Below, piece after piece: positions 46,302 through 56,307 of a stretch of DNA of 64,000 bases; position 1 is the stretch's first letter, and every line of letters begins with the position of its first letter. A program made the translations under genes and the position numbers. The stretch comes from Pseudomonas aylmerensis. Lineage in GTDB: Bacteria > Pseudomonadota > Gammaproteobacteria > Pseudomonadales > Pseudomonadaceae. The stretch covers positions 122,475 through 186,474 of the forward strand of contig NZ_MAUE01000016.1 of assembly GCF_001702265.1 (NCBI RefSeq). Reading direction: 5' to 3'. Below the pieces are notes generated by a model. It ran no database searches, was not told where the DNA came from, and saw only the letters and a program-made list of their open reading frames with translations.

Positions 46302-47036
46302 ATGCCTTTCGACCCCATCTCGCCGCACTACCAGCGCATCCGCGAACAGATCGCCCACGACATCGCCGCCGGTGTACCCCAGGCCGACGAGAAATTTCCC
46401 TCCGAGCGGGAAATGATCGAACGCTTCGGCTGCACCCGCGTCACTTTGCGCCAGGCCTTGCAGCAACTCGAGGCCGAGGGCCTGGTGTACCGCGAAAACC
46501 GCCGGGGCTGGTTCGTCAGCCCGCAGCGCATCCGCTACGACCCGACGCGTATCAGCGGCTTCATGGATTACGTCAGCGCCCAGGGCCGCACACCCCGCAC
46601 CGAATGCCTGCACGCCGAACTGCGCCCGGCCGGCGCCTGGCTGGCCAAGCGCATGGGCCTGGCCTCGACGCAGGAGCCGGTGTTTTTCCTGCAGCGACGC
46701 CGCTGGATCGACCGCCGCCCGGTGCTGCTGGAATTCAACGCACTGCTCGCCAGCTGGTGCCCCGGCCTGCTGGAAGCCGACCTCAATACCTCGCTGACCC
46801 AACTGCTGCGCGACCGTTTTGCGCGGGTGCAATCACGCTGTGAACTGCAGATGCACATCGGCACGGTGAATGAAGAACAGGCCGAGTTGCTGCAATTGTC
46901 GCCGGGCTCCACCAGTGTGTACCTGGAGCGCCTGAACTTCGGCGAGGACAACCAGGCGGTGGAATTCGACCAGGAATACTGGCGCCCGGATGCACTGTCG
47001 ATCGTGATGGAGACGCGGTATCCGGGTACGCGCTGA
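46302..47036 (+). CDS. GntR-family regulator, HutC subfamily (UTRA domain)
   Basis: A 244-residue regulator: an N-terminal GntR winged helix (YQRIREQIAHDIAAGV, DEKFPSEREMIERFGCTRVTLRQALQQLEAEGLVYRENRRGWFV) and a C-terminal UTRA effector domain (ISGFMDYVSAQGRTPRTECL ... PVFFLQRRRWIDRRPVLLEFNALL ... VEFDQEYWRPDALSIVME). It closes the cluster that begins at 36.5 kb. A GTATATAC palindrome in that cluster's leading promoter suits the HutC-subfamily operator rule, so it is probably the cluster's own repressor. Confidence 0.9.
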   Translation: MPFDPISPHYQRIREQIAHDIAAGVPQADEKFPSEREMIERFGCTRVTLRQALQQLEAEGLVYRENRRGWFVSPQRIRYDPTRISGFMDYVSAQGRTPRTECLHAELRPAGAWLAKRMGLASTQEPVFFLQRRRWIDRRPVLLEFNALLASWCPGLLEADLNTSLTQLLRDRFARVQSRCELQMHIGTVNEEQAELLQLSPGSTSVYLERLNFGEDNQAVEFDQEYWRPDALSIVMETRYPGTR

Positions 47037-47040
47037 CCCT

Positions 47041-47139
47041 GTGGGAGCCGGCTTGCCGGCGAAAAACTTTCGGGCACCGCGTTGCGCCTGGGTTGCCGCG
47101 TCATTGTTGAAGATCTTCGCTGGCAAGTCGGCTCCTGCA
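47041..47139. repeat. REP palindrome pair
   Basis: A left half GTGGGAGCCGGCTTGCCGGC at 47041 and its inverted partner (CTTCGCTGGCAAGTCGGCTCC) at 47115-47139, right after the GntR gene. Confidence 0.85.
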
Positions 47140-47380
47140 AGGGTGTAACTGCCGCTGTTGCTTGCGTAACAACCTGCCGCCCGCGTGTTGCATAAGCAAC
47201 GCGCCATCCGTGCCCGTTGAAAAATCCCCAATAAATTCATCGACTTAATTATGACAAAATGATGGCATATAGCTTGCTATCGATGTCAGCAGCTTACTCT
47301 TCAAAGAGCGGCCCCTGCGCGATGGGACGGCATTCCGCCTGCCCCGCGCTCAAGAATCGGATTTCTTAAGGGACCTTGCC
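47140..47380. promoter_or_regulatory. Upstream region of TonB receptor/phoD pair
   Basis: An AT-rich leader without a gene. At 47251-47268 ATGACAA-AATG-ATGGCAT matches 11 of 14 fixed positions of a Pho box read on the minus strand, which is the less usual orientation. At 47352-47367 AAGAA-TCGGAT-TTCTT forms an inverted repeat just before the AAGGGA ribosome site. Both are candidates only. Confidence 0.35.
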
Positions 47381-49651
47381 ATGCACTCGCTGCTTCGCAA
47401 CCATCGCTACACCAAACCCGCCCGCCCATTTGTCCTTGCCAGTGCGCCCTTCATGGCGTTGCTGGCCGGCGATGCGCTGGGGGCCGACAACCAGACCACG
47501 ACTGCCCTGCCCCAGGTCACGGTGACCGCCCAGCGGCATGAAGAATCCGCCCAGGACGTGGGTATCGCCCTGACCGCGCTTAGCGGCCAGGACCTGCAGA
47601 ACAAGGGTGTGACCAACGTCAACGAGCTGCAGAACTACGTACCCAACCTCGACATCGCGCCGCAGTACGGCGGCGGCAACCCGCTGTTCCGCATTCGCGG
47701 CGTCGGGCTCAAGGATTACGGCAGCAACAACACCTCCACCGTCGGTGTGTACCTGGATCAGGTCGCCTTGCCCTACCCGATCCAGACCCAGGGCCAGCTC
47801 TTCGACCTGGAACGCGTCGAGGTGCTGCGTGGCCCGCAGGGCACGCTGTACGGGCGCAACAGCACAGCCGGCGCGATCAACTTCATCACCAACAAACCCA
47901 CGCGTGAATTCCACGGTGGGCTGACCACCAGCTACGGCTCCTACAACGCCAGCAACGTCGAGGGGTTTCTCTCCGGGCCGCTCAGCGACACCCTGCGCGC
48001 ACGCCTGGCGTTCATCACCGAACAAGGCGGCGCCTGGCAGGAGAACCGGGTGACCGGGCAAAGCCTGGGCGACAAGGACAACACCTCGGTGCGCGGCCAG
48101 TTCGATTGGGACGCCACGCCGGACATCAACTTCAACCTGACCGTGCATGCCGGCGAGGACAAGTCCGACAGCCGCGGCTCGTACCTGTACCAGGGGCTGA
48201 AACCCAACGCCAACGGCGCCGCCTACTCAAGCATCAGCCCGGAAAACGACGGCAAGAAAACCGGCTGGGGCCTCACCCCGGGCTTTGCCAAGCTCACCGG
48301 GCTGTCGGTGGGTGACAAGCCGCATCGCGACAACGACAACACCGGCTTCGCGCTCACGGGCACGTTCGACCTGAATGACCATTTGAGCGTGACCAGCATC
48401 ACCGCATCCGACCGCTTCCGGCGCCGCGAATACATCGACTGGGACGCGTCGGTGATCCCGCAATCGGATGAGTACTTCGACTCCAAGATCGAAGTGTTCT
48501 CCCAGGAACTGCGCCTGGCCTCCCACGACAACGAGCGCTTCAACTGGCAGACCGGCCTGTATTTCGCCCAGGACCGCCTGGACGAAAACTTCTACTCGGA
48601 CTTCAGCGCCAACCTCGGCTACGGCACCTACACCTCCTACACGCAGAAATCCAACACCTACAGCGCCTTCGCCCAGGGCGACTACCAGCTGACCGATAAC
48701 TGGAAATTGATCGTAGGTGTGCGCCAGGAAAAAGAACACCGCGAACTCGAGGATTTCTCCACCCAGCGCATCCTCGTCAACAACGGCGTGTACCGTCTCG
48801 GGCAGTTGAGTTTCCCGGCCGCCGACAGCGACCTGGACAGCAACTCCACCTCCTGGAAGCTCGGCCTCGAGTACCAGCTCACCCCGTCGACCCTGCTGTA
48901 TTCGACGGTCAGCCGTGGGATCAAGTCTGGTGGTTTTACCGCCTACAACTCCAGCTATGCCGAGCAGATCGCACCGGTCAAACCGGAAAAACTGCTGGCC
49001 TATGAAGTGGGCTTCAAGAGTGACTTGAGCGATACGCTGCGCTTCAACGGCTCGGCGTTCTACTACGACTATCGCGACCAGCAATACCAGTCGCAGGTGT
49101 GGATCAGCCAGGCGGTGGGCAATGTCGGCCGGCTGGTGAATATTCCCAAGTCGAAGATCTACGGCTATGAGCTGGAACTGCAATGGGAGCCGGTGTCGGG
49201 CCTGACCCTCGGCCAGTACTTCGGCACCAAGAAAGGCAAGTACGTCGACTACCAGGGCCTGAACAGCACCGCGACCCGCGCGGTGGGGTTTGCCTACCCG
49301 GTGTACACCGACTTCTCCGGCTCCAGCCTGACCAACTTCCCGAAAATCAGCTACGGCGGCCAGCTGCAATATGTGTGGGACGTCGGCGGTTTTACCTTCA
49401 GCGCCGAGAGCGACTACTCGTTCCACGACCGCATCACCGGCAGCAACGGCACCACCACCCAGGCCTACTGGCTGGCAAATGCGCGCCTGGGTGTGACGCC
49501 CAAGGGCAGCAACTGGTCGGGGGCGTTGTGGGCCCGCAACGTGTTCGACAAGAAATACGACCTGTACCACGGCTCGTTCCTGTCCAACGCCCAAATCGCC
49601 ACGCCGGGCGACCCACGCACCGTGGGTGTCCAGGCCAGCTACAAATTCTAG
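47381..49651 (+). CDS. TonB-dependent receptor
   Basis: A 756-residue receptor with a long basic signal region (ending AGDALGA). The TonB-box-like LPQVTVTAQRHEESAQDVGIAL leads to a plug with LQNYVPNLDIAPQYGGGNPLFRIRGVGLKDYG and LERVEVLRGPQGTLYGRNSTAGAINFIT, and a barrel ending TVGVQASYKF. This QxRxExxQDVPI-like subtype is common for organic nutrients rather than siderophores. It is only 9 bp from the PhoD gene, so a phosphorylated compound is a reasonable cargo. Confidence 0.9.
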   Translation: MHSLLRNHRYTKPARPFVLASAPFMALLAGDALGADNQTTTALPQVTVTAQRHEESAQDVGIALTALSGQDLQNKGVTNVNELQNYVPNLDIAPQYGGGNPLFRIRGVGLKDYGSNNTSTVGVYLDQVALPYPIQTQGQLFDLERVEVLRGPQGTLYGRNSTAGAINFITNKPTREFHGGLTTSYGSYNASNVEGFLSGPLSDTLRARLAFITEQGGAWQENRVTGQSLGDKDNTSVRGQFDWDATPDINFNLTVHAGEDKSDSRGSYLYQGLKPNANGAAYSSISPENDGKKTGWGLTPGFAKLTGLSVGDKPHRDNDNTGFALTGTFDLNDHLSVTSITASDRFRRREYIDWDASVIPQSDEYFDSKIEVFSQELRLASHDNERFNWQTGLYFAQDRLDENFYSDFSANLGYGTYTSYTQKSNTYSAFAQGDYQLTDNWKLIVGVRQEKEHRELEDFSTQRILVNNGVYRLGQLSFPAADSDLDSNSTSWKLGLEYQLTPSTLLYSTVSRGIKSGGFTAYNSSYAEQIAPVKPEKLLAYEVGFKSDLSDTLRFNGSAFYYDYRDQQYQSQVWISQAVGNVGRLVNIPKSKIYGYELELQWEPVSGLTLGQYFGTKKGKYVDYQGLNSTATRAVGFAYPVYTDFSGSSLTNFPKISYGGQLQYVWDVGGFTFSAESDYSFHDRITGSNGTTTQAYWLANARLGVTPKGSNWSGALWARNVFDKKYDLYHGSFLSNAQIATPGDPRTVGVQASYKF

Positions 49652-49660
49652 GGACCTGTC

Positions 49661-51235
49661 ATGACTTTTGATCTGAACCGCCGCCAGGCCCTGCGCCTGC
49701 TGGCCGGGGCGGCGGCTGCGCCCCTGGTGTTGCGTTACGGCAGCGCGCTGGCGAATGTCGCCACGCCATTCACGCTGGGGGTCGCCAGTGGCGATCCCTG
49801 GCCCGATGGCTTTGTGATCTGGACTCGATTGAGCACGCTGCCGCTGTTTCCCGGCAATGAATACGCGCTGCCGGCGAGCATCCCGGTGGACTGGGAAGTC
49901 GGCCTGGATGAACACTTCCAGCGTATTGCCCAGCGCGGACGGACCCAGGCCCTGGCGATCAACGGCCACGCCGTGCATGTGCAAGTGCATGGGCTGCAAC
50001 CGGGCCGCGAGTACTGGTATCGCTTCATCGCCCTGGGCGAGCGCGGGCCGACCGGCCGCGCCCTGACCCTGCCGGCACTGAACGCCAAAGTCGATCACCT
50101 GCGCCTGGGCGTCGCTTCCTGCGCCCATTACGAGCGTGGCCTGTTCAGTGCGTATCGGCACATGGCCGACGAGCGTCCCGACCTGGTGCTGTTTCTCGGC
50201 GACTACATCTACGAATACACCAACGCCCCCGGCACACAAGGCCTGGCCCGCTCATACGGCGCCCCCGAAGCCACCGACCTGGCCGGCTACCGGTACCGCT
50301 ACGCATTGCACAAGACCGACCCGGACCTGCAACAGCTGCACGCCGCTGCACCGTGGATCGCGACCTGGGACGACCATGAGGTGCAGGACGACTACTCCGG
50401 TGTGTCCTCCAAGGATCCGGGCGTGACCCTCGCGGCCTTCCAGCAACGCCGCGCGGCGGCGTACCAGGCCTTCCTGGAGAACATGCCGTTGCGGCGCCCG
50501 CCGCTGGGCAGCAATGGCAGCCCGCAGATTTACCGGCGTTTCACCTATGGCGATCTCGCCGCGATCCCGGTGCTCGATGGCCGCCAGTACCGCTCGCGCC
50601 AGCCGTGCTACCAGGCGCCGAATTTCGGCAAGGGCCACATGGAACTGAGCAGTTGCGTGGACCTCTCCGATCCCAAGCGCACGCTGCTGGGGTTTGAGCA
50701 GGAACGCTGGCTGTACGACGGTTTGCGCCGCAGCGACAGCCGCTGGAACCTGCTCGCCCAGGACCTGCTGGTGGCGCCGTTGCGGGCGGAACGGCCGGGC
50801 ACCGATGGCGCGCGGTACTGGACCGACAGCTGGGACGGTTTCCAGGCGGCGCGCGGGCGGTTGATCGACAACCTGCGTGACAGCCGGGTGGCGAACCCGG
50901 TGGTATTGAGCGGGGACTATCACTCGTTCTGGGCCAACCATTTGTATGAGCGGCCGGAGGATCCGGATTCGAAACTGGTGGCGGCGGAGTTTGTCGGCAC
51001 CTCGATCACCTCCAATGGGCCGAGCTACGAGGCGGTGCAGTCCATATTGCCGGCCAATCCGCAGATCCGCTTTTACGACAGTCGGCCCCGTGGGTATTTG
51101 TCGCTGGACCTGACACCGGAGCGCCTGGCGGTGAAGATGCAGGCGATCTCCGACCGCCTGGACCCCAACGCCACGGTGTCGACGCTCAAGCACTTTGTCG
51201 TGGAGAGTGGCAGCCCGCAGCTTATCGAGGCCTAA
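49661..51235 (+). CDS. PhoD-type alkaline phosphatase/phosphodiesterase
   Basis: A 524-residue PhoD-family enzyme. A Tat signal (LNRRQALRLLAGAAAAPLVL) exports it folded. The N-terminal beta-sandwich (FTLGVASGDPWPDGFVIWTRL) is followed by the metallophosphatase core: RLGVASCAHYERGLFSAYRHMA, VLFLGDYIYEY, ATWDDHEVQDDYSG and VVLSGDYHSFWAN, supplying Asp/His ligands for the Fe-Ca centre. The family releases phosphate from mono- and diesters. It is convergent with the ABC ATPase gene with a 4-bp overlap at the stops. Confidence 0.92.
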   Translation: MTFDLNRRQALRLLAGAAAAPLVLRYGSALANVATPFTLGVASGDPWPDGFVIWTRLSTLPLFPGNEYALPASIPVDWEVGLDEHFQRIAQRGRTQALAINGHAVHVQVHGLQPGREYWYRFIALGERGPTGRALTLPALNAKVDHLRLGVASCAHYERGLFSAYRHMADERPDLVLFLGDYIYEYTNAPGTQGLARSYGAPEATDLAGYRYRYALHKTDPDLQQLHAAAPWIATWDDHEVQDDYSGVSSKDPGVTLAAFQQRRAAAYQAFLENMPLRRPPLGSNGSPQIYRRFTYGDLAAIPVLDGRQYRSRQPCYQAPNFGKGHMELSSCVDLSDPKRTLLGFEQERWLYDGLRRSDSRWNLLAQDLLVAPLRAERPGTDGARYWTDSWDGFQAARGRLIDNLRDSRVANPVVLSGDYHSFWANHLYERPEDPDSKLVAAEFVGTSITSNGPSYEAVQSILPANPQIRFYDSRPRGYLSLDLTPERLAVKMQAISDRLDPNATVSTLKHFVVESGSPQLIEA

Positions 51236-52938
51236 AGCTGCACCACCCTCCTGGCAGGAGCCGGCTTGCCGGCGATGGCGGTCGCCGAATTGACGCTCAA
51301 AGAAGGCGCCTCATCGCCGGCCAGCCGGCGCCTGCAGGGGGTGTGCTGGCCGGGAATATCGGCCAGCAGGCTACGGGTGTAGTCATGGGCAGGCGCGGTG
51401 AAGATCTGTTCACAAGCGCCCTGCTCCACCACCCTGCCCGCCTGCATCACCACCACATGATCGGAAATCTGCCGCACCACCGCCAGATCATGGGAGATAA
51501 ACAGGTAGCTCAAGCCCAGCCGTTCTTGCAGGTCCGCGAGCAACGTCAGAATCTGTCCCTGAATCGACGCATCCAGCGCCGACAACGCCTCATCCAGCAC
51601 CAGCAACTGCGGCTCCAATGCCAGCGCCCGTGCAATCGCCACCCGCTGCCGCTGCCCGCCCGACAACTCCATCGGCCGACTCCCCAGCAACCGCGCCGGC
51701 AACTCGACCTGTTCCAGCAAGGTCGCCGCGCGCTGTCGGCGCCAGGCGCTGTCGCCCAACGCAAAGGCCTGCAACGGCTCACTGATGATCTGCTCCAGGT
51801 TCAACCGTGGGTTCAGCGACGCATAGGGATTCTGGTAAACCACCTGGATCTGCCGCCGCAACGCCAGCCACTCGCGGCGCGACACGTGGCTGATGTCCTG
51901 CCCATCGAACACCACGCTGCCGCTGTCCGGCCGCTCCAACCCGAGAATCAGGCGCGCAGTGGTCGACTTGCCCGAGCCCGACTCACCCACCAGGCTGGTG
52001 GTGCCATGACGCGGCAGATGGAACGACACCCCGTCCACCGCCAGCGGTGTCGGGTGGCGCCAGCTCGAGAAATCCTTGCGCAGCCCCTGCACCGTCAACA
52101 GCGGCGTGGCCTCCACACGCTGCGCACTCACCTGCCGGCGTTGCTGCACCAACAAGCTTGGCGCCGCCTGCAGCAACTGCCGGGTGTAGGCATGCTGCGG
52201 CGCCTCGAAGACGCGACGGGCGTCGCCGGTTTCGACGATGCGCCCCTGGTGCATCACCAGCAGCCGGTCGGCGCGGTCGAGGGCCACGCCCAGATCATGG
52301 GTGATCAGCAACACCGCCGTGCCACGTTCACGGGCCAGGGTTTGCAGGCGGTCGAGAATCTGCCGCTGCACGCCCACATCCAGCGCGCTGGTCGGCTCAT
52401 CGGCGATCACCAGCGGCGGGTCATTGGCCAGGGCGATGGCGATCAGCACGCGCTGGCGCATGCCGCCGGAGAGTTGATGCGGATAACCGCGTGCAACACG
52501 CTCGGCGTCCGCCAGCCCGACTTCGCGCAACAGTGCCAGGCTGCGCTGGCGCGCCAGCGGCTTGGGCACGCCGTGCAGGGTCAGGGCCTCGACCAGTTGG
52601 TGGCCGATGCGCTTGACCGGGTCGAGGGACAAGCCCGGATCCTGCGGCACAAAGCCCACGCTGCGCCCGCGAATGCTTTGCCACTGGCGTTCGCTGGCAG
52701 TGGTCAACTCCTCGCCTGCCAGCCGAATGCTGCCGGATTCGATCTGCGCGTTGCCCGCCAGCAAGCCCACCAAGGCTGCCGCTGTGGTCGATTTACCCGA
52801 GCCGGACTCGCCGACAATCGCCAGGATCTCGCCGGCCTTGAGCTGGAAATCAATGCCCGCCACGCCTTCGGTGCGCCCATCGCGGCCGTGATAGGCGATA
52901 CGCAGGTCGCGTACGTCGAGCAAAAGGTGGTCTGTCAT
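51232..52938 (-). CDS. Dpp/Opp-type ABC importer, fused double ATPase
   Basis: About 568 residues from ATG 52938, which overlaps the permease stop. Two complete ATPase domains in one chain (DppD-DppF fusion): Walker [10 protein letters not shown] twice, signatures LSGGMRQR and LSGGQRQR, Walker [13 protein letters not shown] and [12 protein letters not shown]. The last 35 or so residues (from about LAGDEAPSL to the end, with AGKPAPARR) are encoded by a REP palindrome at 51254-51335 and have no counterpart in the family; the frame ends only at the convergent phoD stop region. Confidence 0.92.
   Translation of the reverse strand: MTDHLLLDVRDLRIAYHGRDGRTEGVAGIDFQLKAGEILAIVGESGSGKSTTAAALVGLLAGNAQIESGSIRLAGEELTTASERQWQSIRGRSVGFVPQDPGLSLDPVKRIGHQLVEALTLHGVPKPLARQRSLALLREVGLADAERVARGYPHQLSGGMRQRVLIAIALANDPPLVIADEPTSALDVGVQRQILDRLQTLARERGTAVLLITHDLGVALDRADRLLVMHQGRIVETGDARRVFEAPQHAYTRQLLQAAPSLLVQQRRQVSAQRVEATPLLTVQGLRKDFSSWRHPTPLAVDGVSFHLPRHGTTSLVGESGSGKSTTARLILGLERPDSGSVVFDGQDISHVSRREWLALRRQIQVVYQNPYASLNPRLNLEQIISEPLQAFALGDSAWRRQRAATLLEQVELPARLLGSRPMELSGGQRQRVAIARALALEPQLLVLDEALSALDASIQGQILTLLADLQERLGLSYLFISHDLAVVRQISDHVVVMQAGRVVEQGACEQIFTAPAHDYTRSLLADIPGQHTPCRRRLAGDEAPSLSVNSATAIAGKPAPARRVVQL
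51254..51335. repeat. REP palindrome inside the 3' end of an ABC gene
   Basis: A left half (GGAGCCGGCTTGCCGGCGAT) and inverted right half (ATCGCCGGCCAGCCGGCGCC) of the same REP type as elsewhere in the window, lying wholly within the ATPase coding sequence. Confidence 0.8.
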
Positions 52939-53789
52939 CGTGTGCCTCCTTGATCCTGTTGCAACGCCCGCGCCAGTTGGTTGGCCGACACCACGACCGC
53001 AGCCACGACCAGGCCCGGCAGGCTGGTGTACCACCAGGCGGCAATCATGAAGTTGCGCCCTTCGGCCACCAGCAGACCCCATTCGGGTTGCGGCGGTGGC
53101 GCGCCGAAGCCGAGAAAACTCAAGGCCGAGACCGACAGCACCGCACTGCCGAATTCCAGCGCGGCCAACGCGAGCACCGGCGCGCTGGCGTGGGGCAGGA
53201 TGTGCCGCGCAATAATGGTCCACGGCCCGACACCACAGGCCGATGCGGCCTCGACAAAGGTACTCGCACGCCAACGCAACACTTCGCCGCGCACCAGGCG
53301 CGCGAAGGTCGCGACCGACGACAGGCCCACCGCCAGGGCGATGTTCAGCGTGCCAAACCCCAGCACCGTGATCACCGCCATGGCCAGCAGCAATGCCGGG
53401 ATCGCCATCAAGACTTCCACCAGGCGCATCAGCACCGCGTCCACCCAGCCGCCGAAGAACCCCGCCAATACCCCGAGGAGGATGCCGCTGACCAGCGCAA
53501 TCAGCACCGCCAGCAAGGTCGCGCGCAACGACAGCCCGGCGCCATACACCGTACGGCTATAGAGGTCGCGGCCGAGGTGGTCGGTGCCAAACCAGTGCAC
53601 CAGGGACGGGCTCTGCAAGGCATTGGCCGGCATCCCGAGCAGCGGGTCGAAATGCGTGAACAGCTGCGGCCACAACGCCCAGCCCAACACCAGCAGCAGG
53701 ACGATCACGCCCAGCGGCAGCAACGGGCGGCGGCGCAACGCGCGCAAGTGGCGCGGACGCGGCAAAACAGCGGTCAAGGCAAGGCTCAT
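52935..53789 (-). CDS. Dpp/Opp-type ABC permease (DppC-like)
   Basis: A 284-residue permease with an N-terminal membrane segment (LLPLGVIVLLLVLGWALWP), HWFGTDHLGRDLYSRTVYGAGLSL typical of DppC, and an EAA loop (VEAASACGVGPWTIIARHILPHASAP). Genes for permease and ATPase overlap by 4 bp. Confidence 0.92.
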   Translation of the reverse strand: MSLALTAVLPRPRHLRALRRRPLLPLGVIVLLLVLGWALWPQLFTHFDPLLGMPANALQSPSLVHWFGTDHLGRDLYSRTVYGAGLSLRATLLAVLIALVSGILLGVLAGFFGGWVDAVLMRLVEVLMAIPALLLAMAVITVLGFGTLNIALAVGLSSVATFARLVRGEVLRWRASTFVEAASACGVGPWTIIARHILPHASAPVLALAALEFGSAVLSVSALSFLGFGAPPPQPEWGLLVAEGRNFMIAAWWYTSLPGLVVAAVVVSANQLARALQQDQGGTR

Positions 53790-54736
53790 CGTGCGGCTCC
53801 GCGAATACGTGGGTCGAGCAACGGATACAACAGGTCGACCAGCAGGTTGACCGCGATAAAGATCAATGCCGCCAACACCACCACGCCCTGTACCACTGGA
53901 ATGTCCTGGGTGCTGACCGCCCCCTGGGCCAGGCGTCCGACGCCCTCACGGGAGAACACGGTCTCGGTGACCACCGAGCCGGCCAGCAGCGAGCCGACAA
54001 TCACCCCGCTCAAGCTGAGGATCGGGATCACCGCGTTGTGCAGCACATGGGTCAACAGCACCCGCAGCGGGCTCAATCCCTTGGCGCGCAGTGCATCCAC
54101 GAATGGCAGGCGCGCGGTGGCGGCCAACGAGCGCGCCAGTACCTGGGCGATCACCGCGCTGGTCGGAATCGCGAGTGTCAGGGTCGGCAGGACCAGTGAG
54201 GCAAACCCCTGGTTGCCCATCGCCGGAAACCAGTGCCAGCCGAAGGAAAACCACTGCAACAGCAGCAGCCCCACCCAGAAGGTCGGCAACGACACGGCCA
54301 CCGCCGGCAACCCGAGCAACAGGTCGCGCAGCCAGCGCCGGCGGGTCAGGCTGGCGACCAGCGCGAGGCTCACGCCCAGCACCAGCGCCACCGCCAGCGA
54401 CACCAGCGCCAGGGCCGCCGTCTTCGGCAAGGCCTCTGCCAATGACGCCGATACCGGCTGGCCACTCTGGATCGAGTTGCCGAAATCCAGCTGCACGGCA
54501 TGCCACAGGGCAATGCCGTACTGCACCGCCAGCGGCTCGTCGAGGTGGTACTGCGCGCGTAGCGCCGCGACTTGCTGCTGGTTGACGGTGCTCTGCTCGC
54601 CGCTCTGGTTGAGCATGATGCTCACCGGGTCGCTGGGCAGCGCGTACAGAACCACGAATGACAGGCTGAACGCCGCCCACAGCACCAGCAACGCCTGGCC
54701 ACCACGGCCCAACAGGTACAGCGCGGTGCCCCTCAT
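53786..54736 (-). CDS. Dpp/Opp-type ABC permease (DppB-like)
   Basis: A 316-residue permease: N-terminal FVVLYALPSDPVSIML, YHLDEPLAVQYGIALWHAVQLDFGNSI, and the EAA-type RAKGLSPLRVLLTHVLHNAVIPILS typical of DppB. Four-base overlaps on both sides show one operon. Confidence 0.92.
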   Translation of the reverse strand: MRGTALYLLGRGGQALLVLWAAFSLSFVVLYALPSDPVSIMLNQSGEQSTVNQQQVAALRAQYHLDEPLAVQYGIALWHAVQLDFGNSIQSGQPVSASLAEALPKTAALALVSLAVALVLGVSLALVASLTRRRWLRDLLLGLPAVAVSLPTFWVGLLLLQWFSFGWHWFPAMGNQGFASLVLPTLTLAIPTSAVIAQVLARSLAATARLPFVDALRAKGLSPLRVLLTHVLHNAVIPILSLSGVIVGSLLAGSVVTETVFSREGVGRLAQGAVSTQDIPVVQGVVVLAALIFIAVNLLVDLLYPLLDPRIRGAAR

Positions 54737-56307
54737 GGCTGCAACCAGGTGTCGAAGAACTGCAGCCGCGAGGACGCTTCGTAATGCAGGCCCTGGACCT
54801 TCTTGCCGTGGGCCAGCACCGTCGCCAGCTCCACCAGGGCAATCGCATGACCGTCACGCAGCAGCAACTCGCTGGCCTGGTCGATCAGCCCCTGGCGCTT
54901 GGCGCTGTCGAGGGTCTTGGACGACTCGCTCAACAGCCGGTCCACCTCGCCCGGTTCGCGTTTGTTGATGTTGTAGCCCCGGGCGTCATACACGGTGCGC
55001 AGCACGTCCGGGTCGGCGCGGGTCAGGTTGAGAAAGCGCACGCTGAAATCTCCACCGGCCTGGATCGCCGTGACCTGGCTGATGGTGGATTTATTCAGTT
55101 GGAAGTCGATGCCCACGCCCTTCAATTGCTGCTGTACCAGTTCCAGGATGGGCGTCTGCTGCCAGTAGTCCAGGCGAAACGCCAGGCGCTTGCCGTCCTT
55201 GACCCGCACGCCATCCGCGCCCACTTGCCAACCGGCCTCGTCCAGCAGCCGGCGCGCGCCGTCCGGGTCATAGGCCAACAGGCTGGAAAAGTCGCGGTAC
55301 AGCGGCGTGCTGGTGGCGAGCAAGGCGGTGGCGGGTTTCTGGTAGCGGGAAATGATGCGCTGCAACTCAGCCCGGTCGATCGCCTTGTTCAGCGCCTGGC
55401 GCACCTTGATATCGGCAAACAGCGGCGTCGATTCATTCAGCGCCAGGTTGAACACCACGCCGGGATTGGCCCGGGTCAACAGCACCAGGCCCTGGCCTTC
55501 GATGCCCGGTTCATCCTGTGGCGCGACGCTGGTGTTCACCTCGATCTGCGCGGACGCCAGGCTGCCCAGGCGCACGCCGGATTCGGGAATGATCAGGAAC
55601 TCGATGCCGTCGAGCCAGGCCTTGCCCGTGTGGGCCGCCAAGGAAGAACCCCAGGCGTAGTCCTCGCGCCGGCTCAGCGACACCTTCTGGTTATGTACGA
55701 ATGACTTCAGTACAAATGGCCCCGAGCCGACCAACTGGCCCTGGCAGCGCTCACCTGACGACAAGGCCAGGTTGGCGGGCGACAACAGCCCCAGGGTCAT
55801 GGTCGAGGTGGCTTGCAGGAATTGCGCGTTGGACTGCTCGAACTCGACCACCACCGTGTGGCTGTCCGGGGTGTCGATGCGCTTGAGCCCGGCCAGGTAG
55901 GTCGAGCCGAGGATCGAGCGCGCGCCCAGGGCCAGGATGCCTTCCAGGTTGGCCTTGACCGCCGCAGCGTCCACCGCCGCGCCGTCGCTGAAGGTCGCGC
56001 CCTGGCGCAGCACAAAGGTGAAGCGCCGCGAATCCGCATCCACCTCCCAGCGTTCGGCCAGCCACGGCACGATGGCGCCGGTGACCGGGTCCTGGTCGGT
56101 GAGGGAGTCCACCAATTGCCGCCCGACGTTCAGCGCGGTGTTATTACCCGCCTGCTGCGGGTCGACACATTGCGGGTCGCCGTCCAGGGCCACGCGCAGA
56201 GTGCCGCCGCTGTGGGGCTTGGACGGGTCGGCCTGGCTGACCTCGCCGGACGGGCCGCCACAGCCGGCCAGCAGCAGCGCCAACAGTGCGACTGAATACG
56301 GCTTCAT
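54733..56307 (-). CDS. Dpp/Opp-type ABC substrate-binding lipoprotein
   Basis: A 524-residue family 5 binding protein with lipobox (LLLAGC). Marks are SGGTLRVALDGDPQCVDPQ, DPVTGAIVPWLAERWEVDADSRRFTFVLRQGATFSDGAAVDA and VRQALNKAIDRAELQRII. Members bind peptides, nickel, opines and other organics. With the neighbouring SsuA-like binder and the monooxygenase, a small organic nutrient is likelier than peptides. Confidence 0.9.
   Translation of the reverse strand: MKPYSVALLALLLAGCGGPSGEVSQADPSKPHSGGTLRVALDGDPQCVDPQQAGNNTALNVGRQLVDSLTDQDPVTGAIVPWLAERWEVDADSRRFTFVLRQGATFSDGAAVDAAAVKANLEGILALGARSILGSTYLAGLKRIDTPDSHTVVVEFEQSNAQFLQATSTMTLGLLSPANLALSSGERCQGQLVGSGPFVLKSFVHNQKVSLSRREDYAWGSSLAAHTGKAWLDGIEFLIIPESGVRLGSLASAQIEVNTSVAPQDEPGIEGQGLVLLTRANPGVVFNLALNESTPLFADIKVRQALNKAIDRAELQRIISRYQKPATALLATSTPLYRDFSSLLAYDPDGARRLLDEAGWQVGADGVRVKDGKRLAFRLDYWQQTPILELVQQQLKGVGIDFQLNKSTISQVTAIQAGGDFSVRFLNLTRADPDVLRTVYDARGYNINKREPGEVDRLLSESSKTLDSAKRQGLIDQASELLLRDGHAIALVELATVLAHGKKVQGLHYEASSRLQFFDTWLQP

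Noticed and set aside
47352..47367. A fifth RcsB-like box (AAGAATCGGATTTCTT) before the TonB receptor
   Set aside because: The arms are AAGAA-N6-TTCTT, with different spacing and outer bases from the TAAGA-N4-TCTTA sites, and the gene is unrelated to fimbriae.
48227..50239. A 670-residue open frame antisense to the TonB receptor and phoD genes
   Set aside because: Crosses the junction of two clear genes on the other strand; no motif.
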